A DNA stretch of 64,000 nt from Bacteroidota bacterium (GCA_018268085.1 JAFDXE010000012.1:1-64000), one strand, 5' to 3'. Shown: positions 49,745 through 58,868, numbered from the stretch's first letter. Program-made: numbers and translations. The notes: generated by a model from the letters alone, not told the origin.

Positions 49745-50056
49745 TTACCATTCCAGGTCTTCGAGGGCGGCCTGTAATTCGTTATAGCTATGCTGGTCTT
49801 TTACTTTTTTCGCCTCCTCCATTCCTTTTTTATAGGTGCTGATGGCCAAAACCGTATCAGCTTTACGTTCCAGCAATTTGCCGAGGTGGTAATAAGAGCC
49901 GATATATCCCGGTTCAAACGACAGGATTTCGTCAAAAAGTTTGCGGGCCTCCTCATCATCGCCGATTTTGATGAATTCCAACGCCAGCGCATGTTTCAGA
50001 AAGCTGTCGTTGGGCGATGCGCTTAAAAATTCCTTCAATTTTTCAATCCTGCTCAT
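49745..50056 (-). CDS. Tetratricopeptide-repeat protein
   Basis: From ATG 50056, 103 residues (the longer frame starts MRCLKNGF without support). Two to three TPR units are visible: SFLKHALALEFIKIGDDEEARKLFDEILSFEPGYIGSYYHLGKLLERKADTVLAISTYKKGMEEAKK. It is soluble, a probable protein-interaction module. It lies upstream of tilS in the same direction and could be co-transcribed with it. Divergent from etfB with overlapping promoter space. Confidence 0.75.
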   Translation of the reverse strand: MSRIEKLKEFLSASPNDSFLKHALALEFIKIGDDEEARKLFDEILSFEPGYIGSYYHLGKLLERKADTVLAISTYKKGMEEAKKVKDQHSYNELQAALEDLEW

Positions 50057-50086
50057 GAATCCGTTTTTTAAACAGCGCATTACGTT

Positions 50087-50094
50087 TATCTTTG
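50087..50094 (+). promoter_or_regulatory. Bacteroidota -7 element, etfBA operon
   Basis: Perfect TATCTTTG, about 80 nt before etfB ATG 50175, inside the divergent interval with the TPR gene. Confidence 0.55.
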
Positions 50095-50174
50095 CAGCGT
50101 AATTATGCGCTTAGTTGCATAAACAACCATTATTTCCTCACCCCTTCTAACTGAGAAGGAAAAAGAACAATGTA

Positions 50175-50918
50175 ATGAAGATTTTAGTTTGCATCAGTAA
50201 AACCCCTGATACTACGGCAAAAATAGCTTTCGCAGATAACAATACGAAATTTGCTGCCGATGGTGTTCAGTGGATCATTAATCCTTACGACGAATGGTAT
50301 GCACTCGTAAGAGCCATTGAATTAAAAGAAGCTGATCCGTCTACCGTATTACATCTGGTAAATGTGGGAACAGCAGATAGTGAACCCATCATCCGCAAAG
50401 CACTTGCGTTGGGAGGTGATGAAGCAATACGTGTAAATTCGGATAATTCCGACAGTTATAATATTGCTTCGCAAATTGCAGCCATTGCAAAAGAAGGCAA
50501 TTACGACCTTGTGTTTACCGGTAAAGAAACCATCGATTACAATGGTTCATCCATTGGCGGCATGGTAGCCGAATTGCTGGATCTTCCTTATGTTTCACAT
50601 GCCATTAAATTTGATCTTGAAGCGGGTAAAGCTGTAGTTGTTCGTGAAATTGAAGGTGGAGAAGAAACTGATAAAGTAGCACTACCGGCAGTGGTTAGCT
50701 GCCAGAAAGGAATGGCGGAGCAGCGCATTCCCAATATGAAAGGAATTATGAGCGCCCGTACCAAACCGCTAAAAGTAACAGAACCCGTAGCTGCAGATTC
50801 ATTAACAAGTGTGGTAACATTTGATCTTCCTCCGGCCAAAGCCGGTGTTAAACTGGTATCGGCCGATCAACCGGAAGAACTGGTGAGATTGTTACATGAA
50901 GAAGCAAGGGTTATCTGA
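50175..50918 (+). CDS. etfB: Electron transfer flavoprotein beta subunit
   Basis: A 247-residue beta subunit binding AMP. It starts MKILVCISKTPDTTAKIAF and shows the ETF signature in the middle (VFTGKETIDYNGSSIGGMVAELLDLPYVSHAI) and VREIEGGEETDKVALPAVVSCQKGMAEQRIPNMKGIMSARTKPL. With EtfA it carries electrons from acyl-CoA dehydrogenases to the respiratory chain. EtfA follows after 58 bp, in one operon; an acyl-CoA dehydrogenase lies 8 kb away. Confidence 0.95.
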   Translation: MKILVCISKTPDTTAKIAFADNNTKFAADGVQWIINPYDEWYALVRAIELKEADPSTVLHLVNVGTADSEPIIRKALALGGDEAIRVNSDNSDSYNIASQIAAIAKEGNYDLVFTGKETIDYNGSSIGGMVAELLDLPYVSHAIKFDLEAGKAVVVREIEGGEETDKVALPAVVSCQKGMAEQRIPNMKGIMSARTKPLKVTEPVAADSLTSVVTFDLPPAKAGVKLVSADQPEELVRLLHEEARVI

Positions 50919-50976
50919 TCTTAATGTAGAATGAAATTTAAAAACAAGTCACGCAAGTGATACAAAAATAAAACGT

Positions 50977-51939
50977 ATGAGTGTTTTAGTTTTTTTAGAC
51001 CAGGCAGATGGTCACATAAAAAAATCTTCTTTTGAAGCAGCCAATTATGCAGCTAAGATTGCCGAACAACTGGGCACCGTTGCAGAAGCTGTTGTATTGG
51101 GTTCTGTAAGTGATGACCTGGCAGCAACCGGCAATTATGGTATTAAAAAAGTGCATACCGTATCGGATGCATCATTAAATAAAATGGATGCGCAGGTATA
51201 TACTAAAGTTATTGCGCAGGTAGTGGAAGCTACAGGCGCTGATGTGCTTGTTTTTTCAAACAATACAACCGGTAAAGCCATAGCGCCAAGGTTAAGTGTG
51301 AAATTAAAGGCAGGATTGGTTTCCGGTGCCGTTGCCTTGCCTGATACCAGAAACGGATTTACCGTAAAGAAAACAGTATTCAGTGGGAAAGCATTTGCCA
51401 CAATTTCTATCAATACAGGAAAGAAAATTGTTGCATTAAACCCGAATTCATTTAATGTAACCACGGGAGCCGGTACTGCTGAAGTGGTAGCGTTTGCTGC
51501 AACTATTGATGCCGCTAAAGTGGAAGTAGTATCTGTAAACAAAGTGGTGGGTGAAGTGCCGTTAAGTGAAGCAGAAATTGTGGTAAGTGGCGGCCGCGGT
51601 TTAAAAGGCCCGGAAAACTGGGGACTGGTTACAGACCTTGCAAAATTGCTGGGCGCTGCTACTGCCTGCAGCAGACCGGTTGCAGATATTCACTGGAGAC
51701 CGCATCATGAGCACGTAGGACAAACCGGGTTAGCCATTGCACCCAATTTGTATATTGCTATTGGTATTTCCGGCGCTATTCAGCATCTCGCCGGCGTAAA
51801 CCGCAGTAAAACAATTGTGGTTATAAATAAAGATCCGGAAGCACCATTCTTTAAAGCTGCTGATTACGGAATTGTTGGCGATGCATTTGAAGTAATGCCG
51901 AAAATTATTGATGCAGTGAAGAAGATAAAAGGAGCGTAA
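50977..51939 (+). CDS. etfA: Electron transfer flavoprotein alpha subunit
   Basis: A 320-residue FAD-binding alpha subunit. The C-terminal FAD domain is clear: VVSGGRGLKGPENWGLVTDLAKLLGAATACSRPVADIHW, then HEHVGQTGLAIAPNLYIAIGISGAIQHLAGVNRSKTIVVINKDPEAPFFKAADYGIVGD. N-terminal VLVFLDQADGHIKKSSFEAANYA is the usual alpha start. A strong terminator (51989-52024) closes the operon. Confidence 0.95.
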   Translation: MSVLVFLDQADGHIKKSSFEAANYAAKIAEQLGTVAEAVVLGSVSDDLAATGNYGIKKVHTVSDASLNKMDAQVYTKVIAQVVEATGADVLVFSNNTTGKAIAPRLSVKLKAGLVSGAVALPDTRNGFTVKKTVFSGKAFATISINTGKKIVALNPNSFNVTTGAGTAEVVAFAATIDAAKVEVVSVNKVVGEVPLSEAEIVVSGGRGLKGPENWGLVTDLAKLLGAATACSRPVADIHWRPHHEHVGQTGLAIAPNLYIAIGISGAIQHLAGVNRSKTIVVINKDPEAPFFKAADYGIVGDAFEVMPKIIDAVKKIKGA

Positions 51940-51988
51940 TTACTCTTTTTACGGTGTAAAGAAGAAATAATAAAAATGCCTGATTTTA

Positions 51989-52024
51989 AAAGCCTTTCAT
52001 TTACATTTGAAAGGCTTTATTTTT
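51989..52024 (+). terminator. Intrinsic terminator of the etfBA operon
   Basis: AAAGCCTTTCA / TGAAAGGCTTT stem with an 8-nt loop followed by ATTTTT. The next promoter (-7 element at 52024) begins where the T-run ends. Confidence 0.8.
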
Positions 52025-52031
52025 ATATTTG
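52024..52031 (+). promoter_or_regulatory. Bacteroidota -7 element, bifunctional nuclease gene
   Basis: TATATTTG fits TAnnTTTG exactly. It is 32 nt before ATG 52064 and argues that the longer upstream in-frame start at 52007 is not used. Confidence 0.55.
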
Positions 52032-52063
52032 CAAAAACAATTTTTTATCACTCAATAGCCGGG

Positions 52064-52645
52064 ATGAAAAAGATAGAACTGGAAATCGTAGCCTTGTCAC
52101 ACAGTATTACCCAAACTCATTCTTATGCAGTAGTGCTGGGCGAAATCAATGGACTTCGCCGCCTCCCTATCGTGATTGGCGGATTTGAAGCGCAGGCAAT
52201 TGCAGTGGCATTGGAAAGGATGAATCCCAGCAGACCACTCACACATGATCTGATGAAAAATTTCATGCTGGCTTTCAATGTAGAATTACATGAAATAGTG
52301 ATCAATGATCTGCAGGAAGGAATTTTTTATTCTAAACTGGTATGCAGCTCAGCTAATGATACAGTTGAAATTGATTCCCGTACTTCAGATGCGCTGGCAT
52401 TAGCGGTTCGTTTTGGATGCCCGATTTTTACTTACGATACAATCCTCGACCAGGCAGGTGTACTCATGGAAGATGATAATAAAAAAACTGCCGCCACCGT
52501 AACCAGTGAAACAGGGAGTAAGGATGACCTGCGTTCCATGAGCCTTGATGAATTAAATACCTTACTGGCAGACGTACTTGAACATGAAGATTATATTAAA
52601 GCGATTGCTATACGGGATGAAATTAAAAGTCGCAAAGACAAATAG
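52064..52645 (+). CDS. Bifunctional nuclease family (DUF151) protein with UVR-like tail
   Basis: From ATG 52064, 193 residues. The BFN/DUF151 domain shows SYAVVLGEINGLRRLPIVIGGFEAQAIAVALERMNPSRPLTHDL and EIDSRTSDALALAVRFGCPIF. A short linker leads to a C-terminal UVR-like helix pair (SLDELNTLLADVLEHEDYIKAIAIRDEIKSRK), a combination common in Bacteroidota. Plant and bacterial BFN proteins were reported with RNase and DNase activity, but this is not shown for this branch. ispE follows 42 bp downstream on the same strand. Confidence 0.88.
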   Translation: MKKIELEIVALSHSITQTHSYAVVLGEINGLRRLPIVIGGFEAQAIAVALERMNPSRPLTHDLMKNFMLAFNVELHEIVINDLQEGIFYSKLVCSSANDTVEIDSRTSDALALAVRFGCPIFTYDTILDQAGVLMEDDNKKTAATVTSETGSKDDLRSMSLDELNTLLADVLEHEDYIKAIAIRDEIKSRKDK

Positions 52646-52687
52646 CAATTGACCTTTGATAATTTTTCATGCGCAATTGAACATTGA

Positions 52688-53503
52688 ATGATCGCTTTCC
52701 CCAATTGTAAAATAAATATCGGTTTATACATCACAGGTAAAAGACCTGATGGCTACCATAATCTACAAACCGTTTTTTTCCCGCTTGCCATAAATGACAT
52801 TATCGAAATCATAGACAATAAGGATGCCCCGGAGATCGGATTTACTTCTTCCGGTTTACCGGTAGATGGTAGCAAAGAAACCAATTTATGTATTAAAGCC
52901 CTGGCATTGTTACAAAAGGATTACACGGGTATTCCGCCGGTTAAAATGCACTTACATAAAACGATTCCCGTTGGTGCCGGATTGGGCGGCGGTTCTGCAG
53001 ATGCTGCGTTCACCTTACAATTGCTGAATAAAAAATATAAGCTCTCCATTAGCCAGGAACGATTAACGGAATATGCATTGGCACTTGGAAGTGATTGCCC
53101 TTTTTTCCTGCATAATCATGCATGTGTGGCAACAGGCCGGGGCGAAATGCTGAAAGCTATTCAAATGGATTTGTCGGGTTACACTATACTACTCGTAAAC
53201 CCGGGCATACATATCAATACCGGATGGGCATTCCGGTCGCTGCAGCAATTTTCCTCCTGTGATCAACTGGAAGAAAAAATACTGGAACCTGTTCACAGGT
53301 GGAAAGAAACAATATACAACAGCTTTGAAGCACCGGTCTTTGAAGCCTACCCGGAAATTGCATCAATCAAATCACAACTGTATGAATCCGGAGCGTTGTA
53401 TGCGTCAATGAGCGGTAGCGGCAGCAGCGTGTATGGGATTTTTGAGAAAGGGCACAAAGCGACATTAAATTTCCCGCCACATTACTTTCATAAATGGGTA
53501 TGA
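52688..53503 (+). CDS. ispE: 4-diphosphocytidyl-2-C-methyl-D-erythritol kinase IspE
   Basis: A 271-residue GHMP kinase of the MEP isoprenoid pathway, phosphorylating the 2-hydroxyl of CDP-ME. Motif 1 FPNCKINIGLYITGKRPDGYHNLQTVF, the ATP loop PVGAGLGGGSADAAF (94-108) and the C-terminal SGSGSSVYGIF loop are all present. It implies use of the non-mevalonate route for isoprenoids, including menaquinone. Possibly co-transcribed with the BFN gene. Confidence 0.93.
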   Translation: MIAFPNCKINIGLYITGKRPDGYHNLQTVFFPLAINDIIEIIDNKDAPEIGFTSSGLPVDGSKETNLCIKALALLQKDYTGIPPVKMHLHKTIPVGAGLGGGSADAAFTLQLLNKKYKLSISQERLTEYALALGSDCPFFLHNHACVATGRGEMLKAIQMDLSGYTILLVNPGIHINTGWAFRSLQQFSSCDQLEEKILEPVHRWKETIYNSFEAPVFEAYPEIASIKSQLYESGALYASMSGSGSSVYGIFEKGHKATLNFPPHYFHKWV

Positions 53504-53508
53504 GGATG

Positions 53509-53516
53509 TATATTTG
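53509..53516 (+). promoter_or_regulatory. Bacteroidota -7 element, rocD
   Basis: TATATTTG immediately after the ispE stop; leader of about 155 nt to ATG 53677. The leader has only broken frames. Confidence 0.4.
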
Positions 53517-53676
53517 CGTTATCAAATCGATTACCACCATATCAGTTTTACGCAGCAATCTGGATTTACTCAATCATCGAGGATTCTGATTTTCCCATCA
53601 TTTCATTTTTTGAAATACGAACCGTTCAGGTTTGAAGTTTTTGATTTCTATTTTTTACCATTCAATTTAAATTACC

Positions 53677-54912
53677 ATGCATACAGCAATACAATATTCA
53701 GCCAATACACAACATTACCTCGACCTTGAAGATAAATACGGTGCACACAATTACCATCCACTGCCGGTGGTATTGAATAAAGGAGCAGGTGTTCATGTGT
53801 GGGATGTTGATGGCAAACAATACTATGATTTTTTAAGTGGTTATTCTGCGGTAAACCAGGGACATTGCCATCCGAAGATCATTGCCGCTTTAACCGAACA
53901 GGCGCAAACGCTTACGCTTACGTCGCGTGCATTTTACAATAATCTCCTGGGAGAATATGAGCAATTCATTACTTCTTTTTTTGGATACGATAAAGTGCTC
54001 CCGGTAAACACCGGTGTGGAGGCTGTTGAAACTGCGATTAAGCTTTGCCGTAAGTGGGCCTACCAGGTAAAGGGAATCAAGGAAGGTGCTGCAAAAATAA
54101 TAGTGTGTTCCTCCAACTTTCACGGGAGAACAGTTGCGGTGATCTCGTTTAGTACAGACCCTGTTTCAACAAAAAATTTCGGTCCTTTTGTGGAAGGATT
54201 TGAGGTAATTCCTTATAATGATTTACCTGCTTTGGAAAAAGCCCTGCAGGATAAAAATGTAGCTGCTTTTCTTTTTGAACCCATACAGGGAGAGGCAGGT
54301 GTGGTGGTGCCGGATGAAGGATATTATGCAGGCATCAGGGCATTGTGTACGGAATATAAAGTGCTGATGGTTGCAGATGAAATTCAAACCGGATTATGCA
54401 GAACGGGAAATATGCTTGCCTGTGATCATGAACAGGTTCGCCCGGATATGATCATATTGGGCAAAGCATTAAGTGGCGGTGTATTACCGGTGAGTGCTGT
54501 TTTGGCGGATAACGAAATCATGTTAACCATACAACCCGGTGAACATGGAAGTACATACGGTGGAAATCCGCTGGCATGTAAGGTTGCCATAGCTTCCTTA
54601 AAAGTATTGAAAGATGAAAACATGGCTTCCAATGCGGCTGCAATGGGTGAATTGCTAAGGGCAGAACTGAAGAAACTTAATTCACCACACATTTCGGTTA
54701 TCCGTGGACGTGGTTTACTGAATGCAATTGTTATTAAACACAGCAACCCGGAAGCTGCCTGGGATCTTTGCCTGGCATTAAAAGAGAATGGCTTACTGGC
54801 AAAACCAACTCACGGCGATAAAATAAGATTTGCTCCTCCCCTCCTGATAAATAAAGAACAGGTGCTGGATTGTGTAAAGATCATTGAACAGAGTTTGAAA
54901 GTGTTGGATTGA
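53677..54912 (+). CDS. rocD: Ornithine-oxoacid aminotransferase (ornithine delta-aminotransferase)
   Basis: A 411-residue class III PLP aminotransferase transferring the delta-amino group of ornithine to 2-oxoglutarate, giving glutamate semialdehyde (proline and arginine metabolism). PLP sites are DEIQTGL (Asp234) and Schiff-base Lys263 in ILGKALSGG. The N-terminal [31 protein letters not shown] and the QGHCHPKI and [12 protein letters not shown] segments are the OAT type. Full length, alone on its strand. Confidence 0.93.
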   Translation: MHTAIQYSANTQHYLDLEDKYGAHNYHPLPVVLNKGAGVHVWDVDGKQYYDFLSGYSAVNQGHCHPKIIAALTEQAQTLTLTSRAFYNNLLGEYEQFITSFFGYDKVLPVNTGVEAVETAIKLCRKWAYQVKGIKEGAAKIIVCSSNFHGRTVAVISFSTDPVSTKNFGPFVEGFEVIPYNDLPALEKALQDKNVAAFLFEPIQGEAGVVVPDEGYYAGIRALCTEYKVLMVADEIQTGLCRTGNMLACDHEQVRPDMIILGKALSGGVLPVSAVLADNEIMLTIQPGEHGSTYGGNPLACKVAIASLKVLKDENMASNAAAMGELLRAELKKLNSPHISVIRGRGLLNAIVIKHSNPEAAWDLCLALKENGLLAKPTHGDKIRFAPPLLINKEQVLDCVKIIEQSLKVLD

Positions 54913-55069
54913 CAACACGATTTATAAATCCCGAATCGTTTGAACATGCTACTCGAATTAAGAAGTTCTATAGTTGATGAACATACGCATATCAAATCGT
55001 AGATTTAATTATAAAAAGGCGAAAACGCAACACACTGTTAATAGATTCATTTGATAATTTTATATAACA

Positions 55070-55777
55070 ATGGAAGCACACAATCATGATCCGCATGAAG
55101 AATCACATTTAAGAAGTTCCGACTTTTTGAAAGATGTAGTAATTGGCATGAGCGATGGATTAACGGTCCCTTTTGCTTTGGCAGCCGGATTAAGTGGAGC
55201 GGTTGGGAGTAGTTCAATTGTTGTAATTGCGGGTATTGCAGAAATTGCAGCAGGAAGTATTGCTATGGGATTGGGCGGTTACCTCGCCGGCAAAACGGAA
55301 CAGGATCATTACGCCAGTGAAGTGAAACGGGAACATTACGAGGTGGATCATTTACGGGAAAGAGAGATAGCAGAAACCAAAGAATTTTTTGCAAACATCG
55401 GGCTAAGTGAAGATATACAAAACAAAGCAACAGAGGAAATTGCAAAAGATAAAGAGCGTTGGGTGGATTTTATGATGAAGTATGAATTGGGGCTCGACAA
55501 ACCCGATCCTAAAAGAGCAACAAAATCGGCTTTAAATATTGGCTTATCATACATAGCGGGTGGTATCATTCCCCTGAGCCCTTATTTTTTTATGGATGTA
55601 TCATCCGAAGCGTTAAAGTATTCCGTGATTGCCACTTTAATCTGCCTGTTTATTTTTGGTTATTTTAAAAGCCGGATTACGGGTGTGAATGCATGGTGGG
55701 GAGCGATTCGTGTAATGCTGATTGGTGCTGTTGCTGCAGCCGCTGCTTTTGGGGTGGCGAGTTTGTTTGAGCGTTAG
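55070..55777 (+). CDS. VIT1/CCC1-family Fe2+/Mn2+ transporter
   Basis: A 235-residue membrane protein with five predicted transmembrane helices. The VIT signature is in TM1 to TM2: VIGMSDGLTVPFALAAGLSG and IAEIAAGSIAMGLGGYLAGKTE. The cytoplasmic, Glu-rich metal-binding loop (DHYASEVKREHYEVDHLREREIAETKEFF) follows, then IAGGIIPLSPYFF with Pro and Met. It moves Fe2+ or Mn2+ out of the cytoplasm. The His/Asp-rich start (MEAHNHDPHEESH) could aid metal capture. No partner gene. Confidence 0.9.
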   Translation: MEAHNHDPHEESHLRSSDFLKDVVIGMSDGLTVPFALAAGLSGAVGSSSIVVIAGIAEIAAGSIAMGLGGYLAGKTEQDHYASEVKREHYEVDHLREREIAETKEFFANIGLSEDIQNKATEEIAKDKERWVDFMMKYELGLDKPDPKRATKSALNIGLSYIAGGIIPLSPYFFMDVSSEALKYSVIATLICLFIFGYFKSRITGVNAWWGAIRVMLIGAVAAAAAFGVASLFER

Positions 55778-55815
55778 GTTCGGATTTTCAATTCCGGGTA
55801 ATTTCCCATTGTCAG

Positions 55816-56478
55816 CTATTGATTGTTTTTTTCAGCAGAGGCGTTAAAAAAATACCGGGCAGTCAGGTAGTGATCTGCCATAAATATCTTCCTGTTACCA
55901 AAACTCCTTAGCACTTCCTTTTTTTGTAAAAAGCCGGGCGATTTGTATAGGATATGGTTAAAGGAAGTCCATTCATAATCCTGGAACTCATCAATTAACT
56001 TATGTTTTAGCGGGTTAAGATGAATGTATAACAGTGTTTTATTGTATTGATCTTTATTATGAATTTCCTTTCGTTTGAAAGTTCTTGCAAATAGATTTCC
56101 TTTTCTGTGATATACTTTATTAAAAGCCATTGCGTAGGAAGTAAAGAATCTTTTGAATGCAGAAATTGTGAGCAAATCGGTGTTATCAGTATCAAGGAAC
56201 AATTGTTCAGCATGTGTGCGAACCACAGGATCCTTCTTCAAAATGAACTGCCGGATTTGGGCTGCATCTTTTACTTTTATCAGGAAATGAAAATGATTAG
56301 GAAGCAATGCCCATGCATGAATTTCCACAAGTTCCGAGAGGTATCTGGCAAATTGTTTCAGAAAAAAATGATAGTTTTTCTCTTCCCGGAATAACAACTC
56401 CCGGTTATTGGTTCTATTGTAGATGTGATAAAACTTATTGTTACAGAATTCGGCTAAATATTTCTTATTTATTGGCAT
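55816..56478 (-). CDS. Y1/IS200-like (REP-associated type) transposase, complete
   Basis: A 220-residue single-strand-specific transposase with an HUH site NHFHFLIKV (His62, His64) and a likely catalytic Tyr in LLYIHLNP. The opening FYHIYNRTNNRELLF and FKRFFTSYAMAFNKVYHRKGNLF blocks are typical of Y1_Tnp proteins of Bacteroidota. It belongs to a different subfamily from the partial copy at the left edge. No REP-like palindrome is present in its short flanks, so its substrate is not apparent; it may be a domesticated or solitary copy. Confidence 0.85.
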   Translation of the reverse strand: MPINKKYLAEFCNNKFYHIYNRTNNRELLFREEKNYHFFLKQFARYLSELVEIHAWALLPNHFHFLIKVKDAAQIRQFILKKDPVVRTHAEQLFLDTDNTDLLTISAFKRFFTSYAMAFNKVYHRKGNLFARTFKRKEIHNKDQYNKTLLYIHLNPLKHKLIDEFQDYEWTSFNHILYKSPGFLQKKEVLRSFGNRKIFMADHYLTARYFFNASAEKNNQ

Positions 56479-56533
56479 AAATCTAAATTAGCCAGTATAA
56501 AGTTTACACCTTTTAAAAAGAAGTAATCTTTAT

Positions 56534-57136
56534 TTAGCCTAACTGATCTTTATTCACCAAAACTAAAAATACTTCAGATCCGCTCCTGGGAGAAATGGAA
56601 TTATAACAGGGTTCCATCGTTTTTATTATGAACTTCTCCATAAATAAATTCCGATATTCCTCTACATTACCGCCAAATGGCGGCCCCTCTTCAAAGGAAC
56701 GATTGAACAGTACACCTACCAGTTTTCCACCCGGCTTCAGCAACGCATGCATTTTATCGACATACTTTTCCCTTAACGAAGGATCAAGCGCACAAAAGAA
56801 AGTCTGCTCAACTATACAATCAAACCTTTGCTCAAGATTAAAAAAATCATCACAGATAATATGCAATTGTTTGCCATCGTATGCTTTTAGTTTTTCTTTA
56901 AGCGCATTCACCGGTAACGGCGAAATATCTACCAGCGTTATATTGGTAAATCCATTCGCCAACAGGTATTCTGCTTCATACGCATTCCCGCAACCCGGGA
57001 TCATAATTGAAATAGATTTATCCGATACCTGGTCGAAGTATGCTTTCAGTGGCGCCGATACATTTCCAATATCCCAGCCTGTTTCTTTATTGCTGTAGCG
57101 ATCGCTCCAGAAATCTGCATCTAATTTTTTATTCAT
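56534..57136 (-). CDS. TPMT-family SAM-dependent methyltransferase
   Basis: A 200-residue enzyme. The TPMT pattern is visible: FWSDRYSNKETGWDIGNVSAPL near the start, motif I IMIPGCGNAYEAEYLL, VDISPLPVNAL, DDFFNLEQRFDCIVEQTFFCALDP and LLKPGGKLVGVLFN. Bacterial TPMT-like enzymes methylate thiopurines and also selenium or tellurium compounds. The gene starts 2 bp after the stop of the CDF transporter gene, so they form a two-gene operon. This association suggests a metal or metalloid context, which is inference. Confidence 0.82.
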   Translation of the reverse strand: MNKKLDADFWSDRYSNKETGWDIGNVSAPLKAYFDQVSDKSISIMIPGCGNAYEAEYLLANGFTNITLVDISPLPVNALKEKLKAYDGKQLHIICDDFFNLEQRFDCIVEQTFFCALDPSLREKYVDKMHALLKPGGKLVGVLFNRSFEEGPPFGGNVEEYRNLFMEKFIIKTMEPCYNSISPRSGSEVFLVLVNKDQLG

Positions 57137-57138
57137 GG

Positions 57139-58134
57139 TTAACTATCGATTGTGTGTTTATGATTGGTGGAGATATTCTCCATCGTCCACTCAATTTTTT
57201 TTACAAAAGGATGTTGCCGCACGGTACATTCCAACTTGTCGCATATAGCACATGAAAATGGCATACATCCGTCTGAATGAACAAAAAGCTCAACCGATTC
57301 TCCATAATTTTTCCGCACCAGTTCTGAAAGTGAATCTATTTCAACATGCGCTTCATGCACATTAAAATACCAGGGTACAGTCAGGTGGCAATCGAGATGA
57401 AGTGTTGGACCGTATTTTATCAGTCGCAGGTTGTGCAGGTCGATCCAGTTCACATTCCGGTTCTCATTTAATGTTATCACCATTTTTTTCAGCAGATCTA
57501 AATCCGCTTCATCCATAATACCGGCAACGGATGAACGCACAATTTTATAACCGGTAACCAAAATCACTACGGCAAAAACAATAGCCACGGCACTGTCTAT
57601 CCAACCAAGTTTTGTAAAATATAATAATATCAACCCAACAATAATCCCGGCTGTAGTATATGTATCAGATCGTAAATGCTTACCGCTCGCAATTAATGCC
57701 AATGAATTATTTTTCTTCCCCTGGGAAACACAAATGCTTCCGGCAACAAAATTAATTATCGCAGTAGCGGCAACCAGGTAAATCCCTGAATCCAGTTTTC
57801 TTATACCATGCGGATGCTTCAATTGATTGATGGCTTCCGCAATTATAATCAATCCCGCAACGGATATCAACGTTCCTTCAATGGCTGCTGAAATAAACTC
57901 TACTTTACCATGCCCATACGGATGATCCGTATCCTTCGGCTTCGACGAAACATACAGGCTATATATACCAATAAATCCTGCAATTACATTTACGATACTT
58001 TCCAACGCATCCGTTAAAATAGCAACTGAATTTGTAATATACCATGCAATAATTTTTACGATAAAAAGTGCAACTGATAGTATCGCAACGATAACCTGTA
58101 TCCTCAGATTTTGCCGGGCAGTGTTTGTTTGCAT
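57139..58134 (-). CDS. Cation diffusion facilitator transporter with C-terminal Cys motif
   Basis: From ATG 58134, 331 residues. Six transmembrane helices with the CDF metal site: TDALESIVNVIAGF in TM2, HPYGHGKVEFISAAIEG, HLRSDTYTTAGIIVG in TM5. The cytoplasmic domain follows (DLLKKMVITLNENRNVNWIDLHNLRLIKYGPTLHLDCHLTVPW). It ends in an extension HSDGCMPFSCAICDKLECTVRQHPF, a four-Cys metal-binding-like cluster. Exports divalent cations such as Zn2+ in exchange for protons. First gene of an operon with the TPMT-like methyltransferase; a -7 element lies 10 bp upstream. Confidence 0.88.
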   Translation of the reverse strand: MQTNTARQNLRIQVIVAILSVALFIVKIIAWYITNSVAILTDALESIVNVIAGFIGIYSLYVSSKPKDTDHPYGHGKVEFISAAIEGTLISVAGLIIIAEAINQLKHPHGIRKLDSGIYLVAATAIINFVAGSICVSQGKKNNSLALIASGKHLRSDTYTTAGIIVGLILLYFTKLGWIDSAVAIVFAVVILVTGYKIVRSSVAGIMDEADLDLLKKMVITLNENRNVNWIDLHNLRLIKYGPTLHLDCHLTVPWYFNVHEAHVEIDSLSELVRKNYGESVELFVHSDGCMPFSCAICDKLECTVRQHPFVKKIEWTMENISTNHKHTIDS

Positions 58135-58143
58135 AATTACCGG

Positions 58144-58151
58144 CAAAGATA
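58144..58151 (-). promoter_or_regulatory. Bacteroidota -7 element, CDF-TPMT operon
   Basis: TATCTTTG on the minus strand, 9 nt before ATG 58134; fixes the start codon and suggests a very short leader. Confidence 0.55.
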
Positions 58152-58234
58152 TTAAAGATAAAAAGGTAATTGAGTATTACCGAATGAAGAATTAAAATCA
58201 ACACTTATGGTATGTATTTTGCAAACAGCTTTTT

Positions 58235-58810
58235 ATGAAAAGAAAATACACCTGTTTATTAACAGCATGCTTCGCTGTTCTATTCTGTAGTCATGCAGCA
58301 TTTGCACAAACTTCAAAAAATTTGGTTACACCGTTTAAACCGGGTAGCATAACCTTTAATCCGGGTATCGGCATAGGCACTGATTATAAAAATAACTACG
58401 CCGGCCGTTCAGCTATCGGAACAAAGGCTGCCCTGGAATTCGGAATCTGGAAAGCAGGCCCGGGCGTTGTTTCCCTAGGCCCTGAAGCCGGGATAAGCAT
58501 CTCCAGCAAGGCCAATGTAAATCGCCGCAATGATTACCGGGCGCATACATTTGTACTGGCAGCCCGCTCGGCCTGGCACTATGGATGGCGTGTTCCAGGC
58601 CTGGATACCTATGCAGGCGTTTCCGCTGGAATTGGTTTTCATCACTATGATTATACAGATGATCGTAAATACGATTACAATGAAACAATTCCGGTGGCAG
58701 GCGGATTTGTTGGTGTCTCCTATTTCTTTACACCCGTATTCGGCGTAAATGCAGAAGCCGGTTTCGATATCACGGCTATACAGGGAGGCATCATCTTTAA
58801 ACTCAGGTAA
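58235..58810 (+). CDS. Outer-membrane beta-barrel protein
   Basis: A 191-residue exported protein with signal peptide (MKRKYTCLLTACFAVLFCSHAAFA, then Q). The mature part has alternating aromatic strands, for example SITFNPGIGIGTDYKNNYAG and HTFVLAARSAWHYGWRVPGLDTYAGVSAGIGFHHYDY, and ends in a hydrophobic residue plus Arg (GGIIFKLR), as barrel proteins do. This suits a small eight-stranded barrel of the OmpW/OmpA-like kind. Ligand and partner unknown; monocistronic. Confidence 0.72.
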   Translation: MKRKYTCLLTACFAVLFCSHAAFAQTSKNLVTPFKPGSITFNPGIGIGTDYKNNYAGRSAIGTKAALEFGIWKAGPGVVSLGPEAGISISSKANVNRRNDYRAHTFVLAARSAWHYGWRVPGLDTYAGVSAGIGFHHYDYTDDRKYDYNETIPVAGGFVGVSYFFTPVFGVNAEAGFDITAIQGGIIFKLR

Positions 58811-58860
58811 ACAAGGGTAAAAAAGTTAAACAAGATGGCTACATCTTAGGCTGCAAACCT

Positions 58861-58868
58861 TATTTTTG
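58861..58868 (+). promoter_or_regulatory. Bacteroidota -7 element, acyl-CoA dehydrogenase
   Basis: TATTTTTG, 20 nt before ATG 58889. Confidence 0.5.

Noticed and set aside
54916..54943. Weak inverted repeat ACGATT/AATCGT after rocD
   Set aside because: Only six pairs, with no T-run; not enough to call a terminator.
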